Source: Purpureocillium takamizusanense (lineage: Eukaryota; Ascomycota; Sordariomycetes; Hypocreales; Ophiocordycipitaceae). From it: a stretch of 64,000 bases of DNA. The notes beneath the pieces are model-generated. The model saw only the letters and a list, made by a program, of their open reading frames with translations. It searched no databases and was not told the origin of the DNA. Shown here one piece after another: positions 46,960 through 57,557 of the stretch. How positions within the stretch are numbered: position 1 is the stretch's first letter; every line of letters starts with the position of its first letter. The position numbers were made by a program, and so were the translations under genes. The stretch is from NCBI RefSeq assembly GCF_022605165.1, contig NC_063071.1, positions 496,001 through 560,000 of the forward strand. The letters run 5' to 3'.

Positions 46960-47879
46960 TTTCCCCAGTCGCTGGTAAGTCGATTAAGTCGCTGATGCAG
47001 AATGACGACCAGCACCGCCGAGAGGCCCATGGTAAACTGATATTCGTAAAAACAGCGTCCGCTTAGCCGGGTTCCTGAAACCATGGAGCAATGGGGGCTT
47101 ACCCACGCCTGGCCAATTGGCGCGGTCCGTTCCGTGCAACTTTGGCGTGGTTGCGGCAGCAATGGCTCGCTGGCACGTCGCTGACGCGCTCGTTGGGAGA
47201 GCGTCATTTGTTGAACAGGTAACCTAAACTGCAAGGCGCAAGGCGCATGACTCTGATGTGCATGAGATTACGTGGATGCCGCCCTGTCACCAGTTGTCTT
47301 GCAGGTCATGGTGCTGTCTCTCACCGTCCATTGAAACGTGCGCTTCGCAAAAGGTGGTTCGCCTCACCGCGCGGGGTGGTCGCCGGTCACAACATTCCTG
47401 ATGAGCGAGCATCCGAAGCAAGACGTGCCTTTGCTGCAAAGTGTGCAACTGAAACCGCGTTCATTGTGGGCTAAACGCGCATCCCTCGCATCCTGAATTC
47501 GGGTACGCCTGAATGACTGCCGTCATCCCCACTGCCGCCGCCAACAGTGGCTCAACGACTTTCATTGCGCCACTGCGTCGTTCACTCCTTGAAAGCCTCG
47601 GAGACTTTTCGTACGTCAAGCCCATGCAAAGGTCAATACCGACAACCCGTACCCATGAAGAGGGGACGCTAGCGAATCCATTACTGGATTCCTCCAGCCT
47701 CACCCTCTCTCAATTTGGAAGTCACGTTTGAAGGCATTATTGTAACTTTCTCGGATGCTGCGTTGCCTGAATGACATGGGTGCAGTATTTCATGGCCATG
47801 ATTGGCCTCCCGCTGCACGAAGCCTTCCTGTGCTCGCGAAACATCGCTCATCAGGCGTCGCGACCAGACCAGTCTCTCG
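46960..47879. other. Unassigned DNA before the TBC fragment
   Basis: Short frames only (up to 92 codons), none recognised. Part could be the diverged upstream half of the TBC gene. Confidence 0.3.
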
Positions 47880-48345
47880 ACGGAGCGGCTGCCACCCATC
47901 ACGCTGTACATGACGGACTGGTTCATGAGCTGCTACATTGGGATCCTGCCCATCGAGATGACGCTCTGCGTGTGGGACGTGTTCTACGAAGAATCCAAGA
48001 CTCTGTTCCGCATCGCGCTTGCCATCTTCAAGACTGGCGAGTCGAAGATTGGGGCCGTGTCGGATCCGTTAGAGATGTTTGGCGTGATTCACACTCTCCC
48101 GCGGCGCATGCTGGACGCGAACGCGCTCATGGAGACGTGTTTCAAGCGGCGCAACGGATTGAGACACCTGAATCCGGGCAGATTAAGGAGCGTCGCCAAG
48201 AGCGCCGCGATAAGACGCACTAGGAGAAGGTGCAGCATCTCCGAGGCACAACAGCGGCGGGTGCCACGGAGGGAGACAAATCGGTGCTCCGGAAGGGCAC
48301 CATCTTCACCAAGAAACGCGGGAACGCTGCAGCCTCCAATTCTTA
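47880..48345 (+). pseudogene. Fragment of a TBC-domain Rab GTPase-activating protein
   Basis: The frame reads LPPITLYMTDWFMSCYIGILPIEMTLCVWDVFYEESKTLF, RIALAIFKTGE, then VSDPLEMFGVIHTLPRRMLDANALMETCFKRRNG (written in pieces). This is the C-terminal half of a TBC (Rab-GAP) domain. At about 48150 the coherent frame shifts by one (IKERRQERRDKTH) and ends at a stop at 48223; a further piece after it (LRKGTIFTKKRGNAAAS) ends near 48345. The Arg and Gln finger motifs of the N-terminal half are absent. It is therefore a 5'-truncated, frameshifted copy. Confidence 0.7.
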
Positions 48346-49946
48346 GGGACGTACTGGGCTGCGTCATAGTCAATTGTACGCACTTGATCCATGGTTCTTT
48401 CTCCGTAAGGGAAGCCATCGACTTCTCGTCAACAAAGGGAAAGATTCGATAGTTTGTTCTCGTTCATGACTACATTTTCAAGCTCCTTCAAGAGGTCTGC
48501 ACGGACACAGGTGTGAGGGTTCAGCTCTGGGAAAATATCATGAAGGAAGACCGATACGAACAGTATAGGTGTTCCATGGAGCACGCACGTTTTCTGTTCA
48601 AAATTGAGCTTAACAGCCTACCGTCCATCTAAAACCATTATTTTAATGCCAATCTCCCACAAAAAAAAAAAACGCCACGATCGAATTGAAAGGCGCTCGA
48701 AGATATCTTCCGGAACTATGGAAGCGAAGCCAACCCAGGTAGGATTGAAGCCTTTGGCAGATTAATGTCCATTTGGCCGCAAGACATACGCCATCAGCCG
48801 ATGATGGTGGGGCACCGGGTGGAGAAGGATGGGGCATGTCTCTCCGGCGGAGAGTCTCCGCCGGTAACTACACCTGCCCGGAGCCACAACAACCGACAAC
48901 AGAAATAGCTATAAGATACCGAGAGAGTTGATCTGGCAGCGTACCCTTGAAGAGCTGGCTGCCATACATGCATAGTACAAATGACACCAGCCACTGGCGG
49001 TTGTTTCAGCGCTGGTGGGCGGTTTCCCAAGAGGACGAAGTCTAATTAGTGGTTGTGTCAGACCGTTGGCATCGTTAAATTGATGAGAATTATCTCAAAG
49101 AGAAGAGCTAGGGGCATGAACATTGACGGCCGGGGGACTGTAGTATTGCTGTGATTTGTCTGCGCGTGTCTCCTGGGGTACTGCGCTGCGACCACAGGTC
49201 TTCCGTAACACCATCCGCGCTTGGCCATAGGGCGAAGCAGCAGTTTTCACGGAGGCAGATAAGCATCCTCCGGATGGTTGCAGAGTTAGCCGCTTGCGAG
49301 GATGTTTTTAATGCTGCCGCCTTGATCGGAGCCGCGTATCGTCGGAGTGGACCGCCATGGTTTCGTGACGCGTTAGGTGCGCTAACTAGAATCAGGACCT
49401 GATTCGACGCGGTGACAGGAAACCAAGAAACCTCGCGCGGCACCCACCTTGAGCTGAATCAGGGCCTGATTTGAGGGCGCTCGGGCCGAGCACGGCGTTG
49501 CATGGGTGGCACGGGCGTGCTGCGAGCGTGCGCAGCGAATCAAGACGTGATTCGAAAGACAATTAGTACATTAGGGCCTTACCTAGGCATCTGGCATCTG
49601 CGGGCCGTCCACGCGCTCGGTCCGCGGCTGTGATCCGGGTTTGGGGGCCGCACCGTCCTTGCGGTCTGCCGGCTGAATGGCAAGGCGAACTACAAGGCGA
49701 ACTACAAGGCGAACTGCAAGGCAGGCGGCGGTGCAACGCAACATTTCGGCACCCTACAAGGCATTAAACGCCACGCCGTACGCCACACAAACTCGATAGA
49801 AATAGACTCCGTTGCTGTTCGCAAGCATTTACAGCAGACCCTTACTTTGCCCATCTCTCATCTCACGGCCACCATTACTAAATTATCCATCAGGATATAA
49901 TCTTAGTTACTACGCCTCAATTACATTCTGGTGTTTTTCCGCAAGC
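48346..49946. other. Unassigned DNA with short repeats and palindromes
   Basis: An open stretch at 48690-48860 (plus) reads LEDIFRNYGSEANPGRIEAF and could be a gene fragment. Three palindromes of the GAATCAGG..CCTGATTC type lie at 49389-49405, 49456-49473 and 49537-49553. Three copies of a 12-bp unit GGCGAACTACAA lie at 49681-49717. The HET gene promoter would be close to 49800-49946. Confidence 0.4.
49389..49553. repeat. Three dispersed GAATCAGGNCCTGATTC-type palindromes
   Basis: Sites at 49389-49405, 49456-49473 and 49537-49553, spaced 67 and 81 bp. Each is an almost perfect palindrome around a short centre. They lie about 400-560 bp upstream of the HET gene start. Confidence 0.55.
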
Positions 49947-52045
49947 ATGCAGGACTTTGGTGGTATGATCCCTCATACTTGTTTGCACTGTGCGCAAATC
50001 ATCATCACGGGAACTGGAGAGATCACCAGAGTACAGAGACAATCGAGCGAGGACAATACGTGTAGATTCACGTACAGAGAAGTCGATACCGCGAGTCGTG
50101 AGGGATGCCAGTTTTTCACGGCTCGACTATCAGCGGTTAAAAAGCAGCCCCACCATTTCGACTTTCTGCAACTTGAAGCTCCTCAGGTTGATGATGGGAT
50201 CAAGTACGGTTTCGTCTATATCTGCTGCACGTGGCAGGTGTATGATGGAGGGATAGCAGAACTTGAATCTGCCTTATGGGCAATTCATCTAGAAGGTATG
50301 GTATTTAATAGCCTGCATTTGCCATTCCTAATACCGTATCGATAGGACACAGCATCTTCAGTTTTAAATCCCCTCAACCTATCAACTTGGAGCCTGGATC
50401 CCCCGGCACTCTCGCTGACTTTCGCCGTTGCCTTGTGGAGTGTCAGAACTCGCACGCTAAATGCCGAGAAAAGAGGGACAAAAAGCGATCTACTATACCC
50501 CTTCCTCGGCGACTTGTCGAAGTCCGCTCAGGGAATGGACATCTGGCAACTCTCTCTGACACCCGAACCTTAAGTTCAACGGGCGATATCGGAACCTCCT
50601 ATCCATACGCCGCACTAAGCTACTTATGGGGCGGTGTCGCTCACAGTTACACCCTAACCACGGCAACCATTAATGAGTTGCACAACGGTGTGCCCATCAC
50701 GCGACTTTCCACGACCATCCAGCACGCCATCCGGGTAGTTCAGGCTATGAACATACCATATATATGGATTGACGTTCTTTGTATTCTTCAGGACGGGGGA
50801 GAGGAGAAGAGCGAAGACATCTCGAAAATTGGAGACATATTCTCAAGGGCCGAGCTCCTTATCTCTGCAGCCACGGCAGCATCATGTCAGCAAGGGTTTC
50901 TGCAGCCTAAGACTTTGCCAGGTCTATTGAAGGCAGTATATAGGCTTCCTTACCATCCTGAAGGTAATACCCTCCATCAAGGCAGTTTCCTACTTTCCGA
51001 AGGTGCGATTTCTAGTCACGGCGGCAAGGAGATAATCGACACCAGAGGATGGACGCTTGAAGAGCACCTACTTTCAGAGTTTCGGCTCAGATTTGGCTCG
51101 AGACAAGTGTTCTGGGAGTGTTCGGAATCAATTCACTTGGACGGCGGACTAACCATCCCAAATATGGTGAAAGAGACACACGACATAAACGAGATTCGAC
51201 ACCCATACTATGAACATGATCCACACCTGGAAAAGGATCTTCGGGTACCTAGCATTTTTGGCCAAATTTGTGAGGAGTGGTGGGATACTGTTACCCACTA
51301 TACACACGACAGGGCTTTATCCGATCCAAAGGACATGCTGTGCGCCATAGGCAGTGTTGCTCAACACCGTTCGAATACTGCAAGAGGCAGGCTGGGTAAA
51401 TACTGGGCAGGAGTTTGGGAGCGAGACATGGCAAGAGGGCTGGTGTGGTTCAAGCCAAGGCCGCTCGGCAAGCAAAACACCACAGACGCTCCACCTTCTT
51501 GGTCCTGGGCAGCCTTGAACGGTCCAGTAAGATATCCCAACTCACTCTGGCTTCGCAGCTCTACGACGAACATCCTCCATTGCAAAGTAGACCTTCTTGA
51601 TCGCACAAGGCCATATGGAGGTGTTTCATCAGGCGCACTAACGATAGAGGCACAAATGCGGCCCTACCCACTTTTCTTTTACAAATGTCAGGGTCAGATC
51701 AATGTCCAGTACACTCCATGGATCGAACCCAGTCCGCCTTTCAGTGCGTATTTCGACTTGGAGGACCCGGAAAACGAACTCGGGAAGGGCTACTTTTGCC
51801 TTGAATTGATACCACCAGAACAAGATCGAGTACGAAAGGACTCAGCAGGGCGGATGTGTGCGACAACTGAAAACACGGGCGGCCAGTTGCTAAGAGATCG
51901 TCCCGCGTATGGGATTATCATATGTCGTCTCGATAATGGCAGCTATAAGAGAGTGGGATGCTATGAATGCCGTAAGTTTCTTGTGGATGAGGTGGATACG
52001 TTGCGTGCGGCCGAGCATAGATGTTGTAGAGTCACGATAGTGTAA
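49947..52045 (+). CDS. HET-domain protein (heterokaryon incompatibility type)
   Basis: Two exons, 49947-50295 and 50346-52045, with a 50-bp GTATGG...GATAG intron containing CTAAT; the phase-1 join gives 682 aa. An upstream in-frame ATG at 49812 exists, but the encoded extension is hydrophobic and unlike a coding start, so I prefer 49947. The N-terminal 200 residues start with CLHC and lack a known fold. The HET domain runs from about residue 200: YAALSYLWGG, then TTIQHAIRVVQAMNIPYIWID, LCILQD, ISKIGDIFSRAELLISAATA and GWTLEEHLLS. The C-terminal region (DPKDMLCAIGS, PSWSWAALNG) is typical for the family. HET proteins trigger cell death when unlike hyphae fuse; partner and specificity are unknown. 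It is the only intact allorecognition-type gene seen. Confidence 0.9.
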
Positions 52046-53719
52046 GCAAGAGCAGGCATGCCCGACATAACGCCTAATTTATGATTAGATGTGGTCTAAT
52101 GGATTCTGCCAGTATAAACGAGTCTAGTTCCGCCAACATCCTATTTGGAAGTAGGCTATCAAAACCCTGCACCTTTGTACGCCTGGTCCGTCCTCGATCA
52201 GGACCATGCGAATAGATATCCGGATGGTGTTAGCCTTTTGTCGGACGAGCGAAGGATATGGTTAATTATCTTTGCAATCGACTGCATTAAATATATAGTA
52301 TAGCATACCTGCTGAAAACTTCCAGGTTGACTTCTCCGCTGTAGGCCCAATGTTCGCGGTGCCAAGAAATTTGCCCTTCTCGCAAAGAAAGTACTGAGCG
52401 GAAGAAAGTACTAGTCACAGGAACAGAGCCATTTAGAGACGGGTTCTGGCTTTCTGTTTCAGGCTATACAGAATGCAAAGGAAGTCAGCATCAACAACCT
52501 CGGCACAAGGCACCACGCCGCCGCTGGCAATGTCCAAGCCGCCTGCTTACGTCCCGTCGTTGAAGGCCTACTTCGCATCCCAAGACCATTCCCTCACGGA
52601 GCACACTACTATCACTTGACAGGTTCTCAGGGCCTGGACGTTTTTTCTGGGCGTTTGATATACACGCCGAACCACTTTACTACGGACGCCGCGTTACGGA
52701 CGCCATATAGCTGACCCGCCAAATCGAGCAATTGTGCATCCCATCTTGGTCTTCAGCCACGCCATAATATCTCGGACAGGGCCAAGCTCTATTTAATATA
52801 TGCTTCCTAAGGAAAGACTATTAAAACGGGCCCAGCCAAACAGGTTGCTATCAGACTGTCGCAAACAAACTTAGACTCGGATTCGGCCGACATATAGGAA
52901 CCAGGCTCAACAGACGTGCTGATTTCTTTATCTAGAACACTACCTATCGTGGCCCAAGTTGCACCCGCACATAGAGACAGTCCTTACAATTCTACTCGCT
53001 AGCGTAACTCGACGGGACCGAAGGCGCCGAAGCGGCTAGCTGCTTACGGGGACTCCGTCGCTTGCGCTTCGGCAGTGCTTCTTACTTGCCTTCATCAGAG
53101 ATAGTCTCCCATTCTGACCGTCGCTTCCGTACGGTAGGGTGCCTCCTACAGCCGGATTGTCGCACGCCTGTCTGCTTGCCCGATTTGGCGGGTCAGCCAC
53201 ACGGCGTCTGTCATACAACTGGCTCCACAGGGATCACGGTCGGCATCGCGTTAACTAGATATAGGTGCATGGCAGTGCGCCTGCTCTTTATACCCAAAGG
53301 AAAGGTTTTTTTGTGGTGCAGGGTCCTTGCAATTGAGGCTGCTGCTCCGATTTATGCAAACAATGTGTGAGCTTTGACCTCTGAAGTCAAAGCCTAAGGC
53401 ATGCAGGTGCTCAACCTTAAGACGCGGACTGTAGCATCGGCTTCCACGGAGAACTATTCTGAGCGCAGATGCTATGTGACATAATTCTGGTTCTCTATGC
53501 GATAGCGTCGGTATCGCGGCGTCCGTAGTAAAGTGGTTCGGCGTGTATATCAAATGTTTACTTTCTTTTTCTGAAGCGAGTCGCGACTGAACAGCGTTCC
53601 TGAGAATAAGACCTCGGTCAAAGCCATTCGTTATCGGCTACTACAAGCCTAACTATAAGTGTCACTATCGTAGCATCATAGCCGTGCCACATGCATGACA
53701 GTTCGACCACCAACGCACA
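52046..53719. other. Unassigned DNA containing the inverted-repeat unit
   Basis: No convincing coding frame (longest about 100 codons). Most of it is the 0.9-kb unit listed separately. Confidence 0.4.
52654..53554. mobile_element. 0.9-kb unit with perfect 40-bp terminal inverted repeats
   Basis: The first 40 bp (52654-52693, starting TTTGATATACACGCCG) are perfectly complementary to 53515-53554. A second inner inverted pair of 20 bp with one mismatch lies at 52710-52729 and 53178-53197 (GCTGACCCGCCAAATCG core). The interior has no coding frame. I see no target-site duplication. It fits a non-autonomous DNA transposon or an inverted duplication. It shows no RIP skew, unlike the AT blocks. Confidence 0.6.
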
Positions 53720-55024
53720 CTATACACTCTGCCTACGACTCGTCTGTGGCTGTGGCTGCGCCCGACTCGTCTTCCTAGCGACTTCCCAAGCTTTATTACG
53801 GGCTTCCTTAACTAGCTGCCATCTCGCGTCGTCCTCGGTCGTGAGTACACCAGGGAAGAATTCAGGCAGTAGCGCGAGTCCGAGATTCTCATAACTCCGC
53901 TCTGCCTCAAGTAACGTGTCCATGACCTTGCGCTTGCCAATCACGCGGACAAAGTGCAGGTGCAGGCCAAAGTTCTCCGGCCGGCAGTGGTGGCTGGCGG
54001 CGTGGATGTTTTGCACGATGCCGATGCCGCCGACAGCAAGCAGGAACCAGGTATGCGACTTGATGCCGGCGGCTGTGATGAGGAGCAGGATCCAGAGGGT
54101 TGCGAGCCCAAAGAGGGCGAGACGGGTCGAGAGATTGGCCGCCACCTGGGCGTTGTACTGGCCCGCCGCCAGGTCCTCCAGGTTGAGGCCGCAGCCGTTA
54201 CCGAGGACAACGATGGCGTGCTGCGCGCCGTTGCCCCTAGTTATTACGTAGGTAGTTCGGGCGTGGCGCCGGCATGCCCACTTCTCTCTCTTCCATTGCG
54301 GGAGCAGGCCCGTGATGAGGGACAGGAGGGTGCCAATGGCCGTGACGACCATGGTAGCCCAATCGCCGTACATACCGATCGGGATGGCGGCGACGACGAG
54401 CTGCAGCAGCATCACAGCCATGCCGGTCCAGTAGATAGAGTTGAGCCTGACTGTGCCCGCTACAACCAGCTTACTTGGCTCGTAGATTGAGATAACAAGG
54501 CCTGCTTGCCGAGGGCAGTTGGCGGTGGGGTCGTACCGCTTCAAGTCGATCCATTTATCTGACACGAGCTCGGCCGTCCTCTGCGTCACCGTCTTGTCGC
54601 GCCAGTGATCAAAGTCCCGGGCTATCCTGCCAATGACCCAACTTGAATTTTCCCGGACGTAGCCGTTGGACGCGTTTATGACTTTGCAGCCGTAGTCTGG
54701 CTCTCTCGGCATAAGCTTGTTGTGTCCGACAGCAGTGGTGAGCGAGCTGACAGCGTATGCGACCCAGCCTTTTTCCATTTCACATCAGTATCCGTACTCT
54801 GCACTGATAATAGGGATACAAAGGAGAAGCACACCGAATGAAAACGTAACGGGGGCCAGACCCGACCCCGCGAGCTGGGCAAGTGCCTGGTTGATGACAT
54901 CCCCGCCGAGGAGCAGGAGGATGCTAAAGACATCGCCCGGGTTGCTCCATTGCGCAGCGAACTCGCCGGAGCTGGCATCTGAAAACGTTTCGCGAGACCA
55001 TAAGGGAGGCAGCCTTGGAGCCAT
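53720..55024 (-). CDS. Fungal multi-pass membrane protein of unknown function
   Basis: Two minus-strand exons, 55024-54835 and 54768-53720, joined by a 66-bp GTGTGC...AAAAG intron; product 412 aa. The join gives VTFSFG-WVAYAVSSL, a continuous segment. An ATG at 55075 could extend it by 17 residues, but the Met before APRLPPLW fits better. Hydrophobic segments: VFSILLLLGGDVINQALAQL, VTFSFGWVAYAVSSL, MAVMLLQLVVAAIPIGMYG, MVVTAIGTLLSLITGLL, LALFGLATLWILLLITAAG and HTWFLLAVGGIGIVQNI. The stretch between (WSNPGDVF...) recurs in fungal membrane proteins I remember, but no function is known to me. Long cytosolic-type tails end in Arg/Gln-rich sequence. Confidence 0.7.
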
Positions 55025-55633
55025 AGCGGCAGCGCGTCTACGGTCGCAGCAGTAGTGTTGAAGAGGTTGAGACAATCCCGCCGTGGTAGGGCAGTCTTCA
55101 AAACTTCAGGCGTTATCAAAGCCTTCAGGGCTGTTGTGTCGATGTCGCCGCTGGGGAGAAAATGGGATCAATGTTGCAAAATCCGTGCCTGGTCGGGTGC
55201 TCCGGTCAGAGTTCAGAGTGCGTAAGCATGTGTGTTACTTCGGACGTACCCCTGCAAAGCTGAGCCCAGCTGCAGTGACGATCGCAACCAGGTGAAGGAA
55301 TGGGGCAGTTCGCATTGTACAGCTCGGCGCTTCCCAAGCAATGCTACTGTCAAGGGGGTCTTGCACCACATTAGTGCCTTTCCTTCCTGAACTATCCGGA
55401 CAGGGCTGTGCACTTGCGCGCAAGTGGAACAAGGCTGCCCGTCAGGCACCCCGCGCCCTATACAGGGTGTGTCTTCCTCCGTGTCACCCCTAATTAATAC
55501 AGTATTCTGCATTTTAATAGTCTTACGTCTCTCCGTTCCGCTGCTTCTGCTTTCATTACCTTCACGGTCAGCTCTGCATAGAGGAAAACACTTTCTGTTA
55601 AACTCTATCGGCGACTACCGCCTCATAAGCATC
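55025..55633. other. Intergenic DNA between divergent genes
   Basis: Space between the membrane protein start (55024) and the SHFW pseudogene start (55634). No gene is supported. Confidence 0.35.
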
Positions 55634-56300
55634 ATGCTTGCCTGTTTAGGATGCGGATCGAAAAGCAACACCAGCCGCAGCGCTTCTGTCAGAGTAATGC
55701 CGTCCACCTCAAGCGCTTCTACATCGGCAGCGACCGCCGCACAACTTATCTCCAGGCAATACAGAGCCAAGAACTTAGATCGTGCTGCTATGTACAACCA
55801 CCGGGCTTCGTAGTGCCAACGACCATCGGATAGACTCCGACCCTTCCACGTCCTTCAAGCGCCTTGTGGAAAGGAGCATCTCTGCATGGTCTAAACTGCG
55901 ATTCTCCGAGGAGCACAAATATTGGAACATTCACCTGCTCGTCAACGTCTTGAGGGGCATGAATTCACTAGATGAGGTGTTGAACGGCCAGACGCCGCTG
56001 CCACAAATGTGGTTCTTCCAGACCAAGAGATCATCTCTGCAGCAGAGCAGGTTCATGCAATGGGACGCATCGCGGCTGGACGATTATGTCCTGCTCCCCG
56101 TTGCCCCAGGCTTCGTCAACAAGACAGACTGCGTCTTTGACAGCCACTTTTGGCACTCAGGTCAACAGCCCGACCCTGATGGGTTGGACTTAAACCTACT
56201 TCGGCAGGATGTAGCCGAGTCCGGTTGTTCTTTCGTATGGCTGGATGATACACTCACTCACTCACTAATTGATGACGCCTGGTGGCCGGCTAGCCAATAG
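55634..56300 (+). pseudogene. Truncated, frameshifted SHFW-motif fungal protein
   Basis: From ATG 55634 a Ser-rich start (MLACLGCGSKSNTS) leads to LISRQYRAKNLDRAAMYNHR, then a stop at about 55813. One frame away the sequence continues coherently from about 55815: NDHRIDSDPSTSFKRLVERS, SAWSKLRFSEEHKYWNIHLL, then FVNKTDCVFDSHFWHSGQQPDPDG and SFVWLDD, ending at 56300. A single-base shift near 55800 joins the two. Proteins with the DCxFxSHFW motif that I recall continue much further, so this copy also lacks its C-terminus. No function is assigned. Confidence 0.55.
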
Positions 56301-57557
56301 AGCAACTATCTGCTTAGTGTACGTACACAGCATTTTGCAGCAGCAATACCTCAACACCTATAGTTCAAGCCACCACTTTGTGTGAAGAGATCATGCAGCA
56401 TCATGTTTTTCTGACAGATGGCCATGACAGCGATAGGCGCGGAAAGCAGTGCGGTGCGCTAAACTCGGATACTCCACCATTTGACTCCAAGTGTGACTGC
56501 ACTTCGAGTGCAGAAGCAAGGATATCCACGACACGGCCCCAACAGCTTCCGGATCAGACAATGCGGCCCCTCGCCTTTCCCACAGATTTGTGCCATATCG
56601 TCGGGTATGGATGGCACAAACTCCATCGCCTCTACTCTTGCTTCCGGCTTCCAGTCCACAGAACCGACGGGTGGCGGTTAGTCGACGGACTGTGGCGCCC
56701 CCGCCAACCCAGGCCCCGCGGCAGGTCGGCCAACATAGCGCAACAACCAATCCTGCAGCCACTCCCGCGAGCGGCACATCGTCATACGAGTGCACTGCCG
56801 ACGAGCTCCTCTTCTCGTGTCACCCTCCTCCCAAAAGTCACTACTCGGTCCGTCAGTACTGTTTGCTCATGCCATCCAGCACGGACTCCATATCGGAAAG
56901 ACGCGACACGGAGCGTGCCCATTGTCCTCCCATGATAACCATGCTCAATAGACGGACCCTGACATCAAAGCCTCACATTCCTCCGTCGGTGCAAGTGCCG
57001 GGGTGCCCCATGCGCACTGTGGGTAACTACGTACCGAGAAAATCGAAAGTCGAGTGCCATGACCATTGCCGTCCTTCGGGCATTTGCGAAGGCTCCATTC
57101 GACATGTATCAACTCATGTCCGTACGTTGCCCAACCAACAAGCTTTTGTGACTGGCCAGCACTCGATACAAAACTGCAACATTGCAGACAGTACGAAGGA
57201 CGTACGGTCATAGTCACCAGCATCTCCGGCAAGTCGTCGAACCAACTCAACGTCCGTCCAGCCAGTCGGCACAGTGACGACCGCTGTCCACGATCGTCTC
57301 GCTAGCAAAGGTTTTCCGCCTCTACCACGCACTGGCCTCGAATCTTCGACGCCGTAGACTAGACAGTCTGCATCGCGCCTCCGCTGCAGAAATCTAAAAA
57401 TTTACGGCACGTTTGCCTCAGATATTGAGGGCACATTATCGCGCCCGACGACGGGAATACTGTTATGAAGTCGTCTTCAAAGTAAAATCAATGGCGAAAT
57501 CACATTGGTGTAGAGACGAATCCTCGGCGGCATTCGGCCTGTTGCTTGCTCCCTTGA
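56301..57557. other. Unassigned DNA
   Basis: Long overlapping frames (for example 56590-57213, plus, 207 codons) occur, but all frames are Pro/Arg/Ser-rich and none is recognisable. The 3' flank of the decarboxylase gene lies at its right end. Confidence 0.35.

Noticed and set aside
56590..57213. 207-codon plus-strand ORF as a gene
   Set aside because: No domain, biased composition and equally open frames nearby; left as unassigned DNA.
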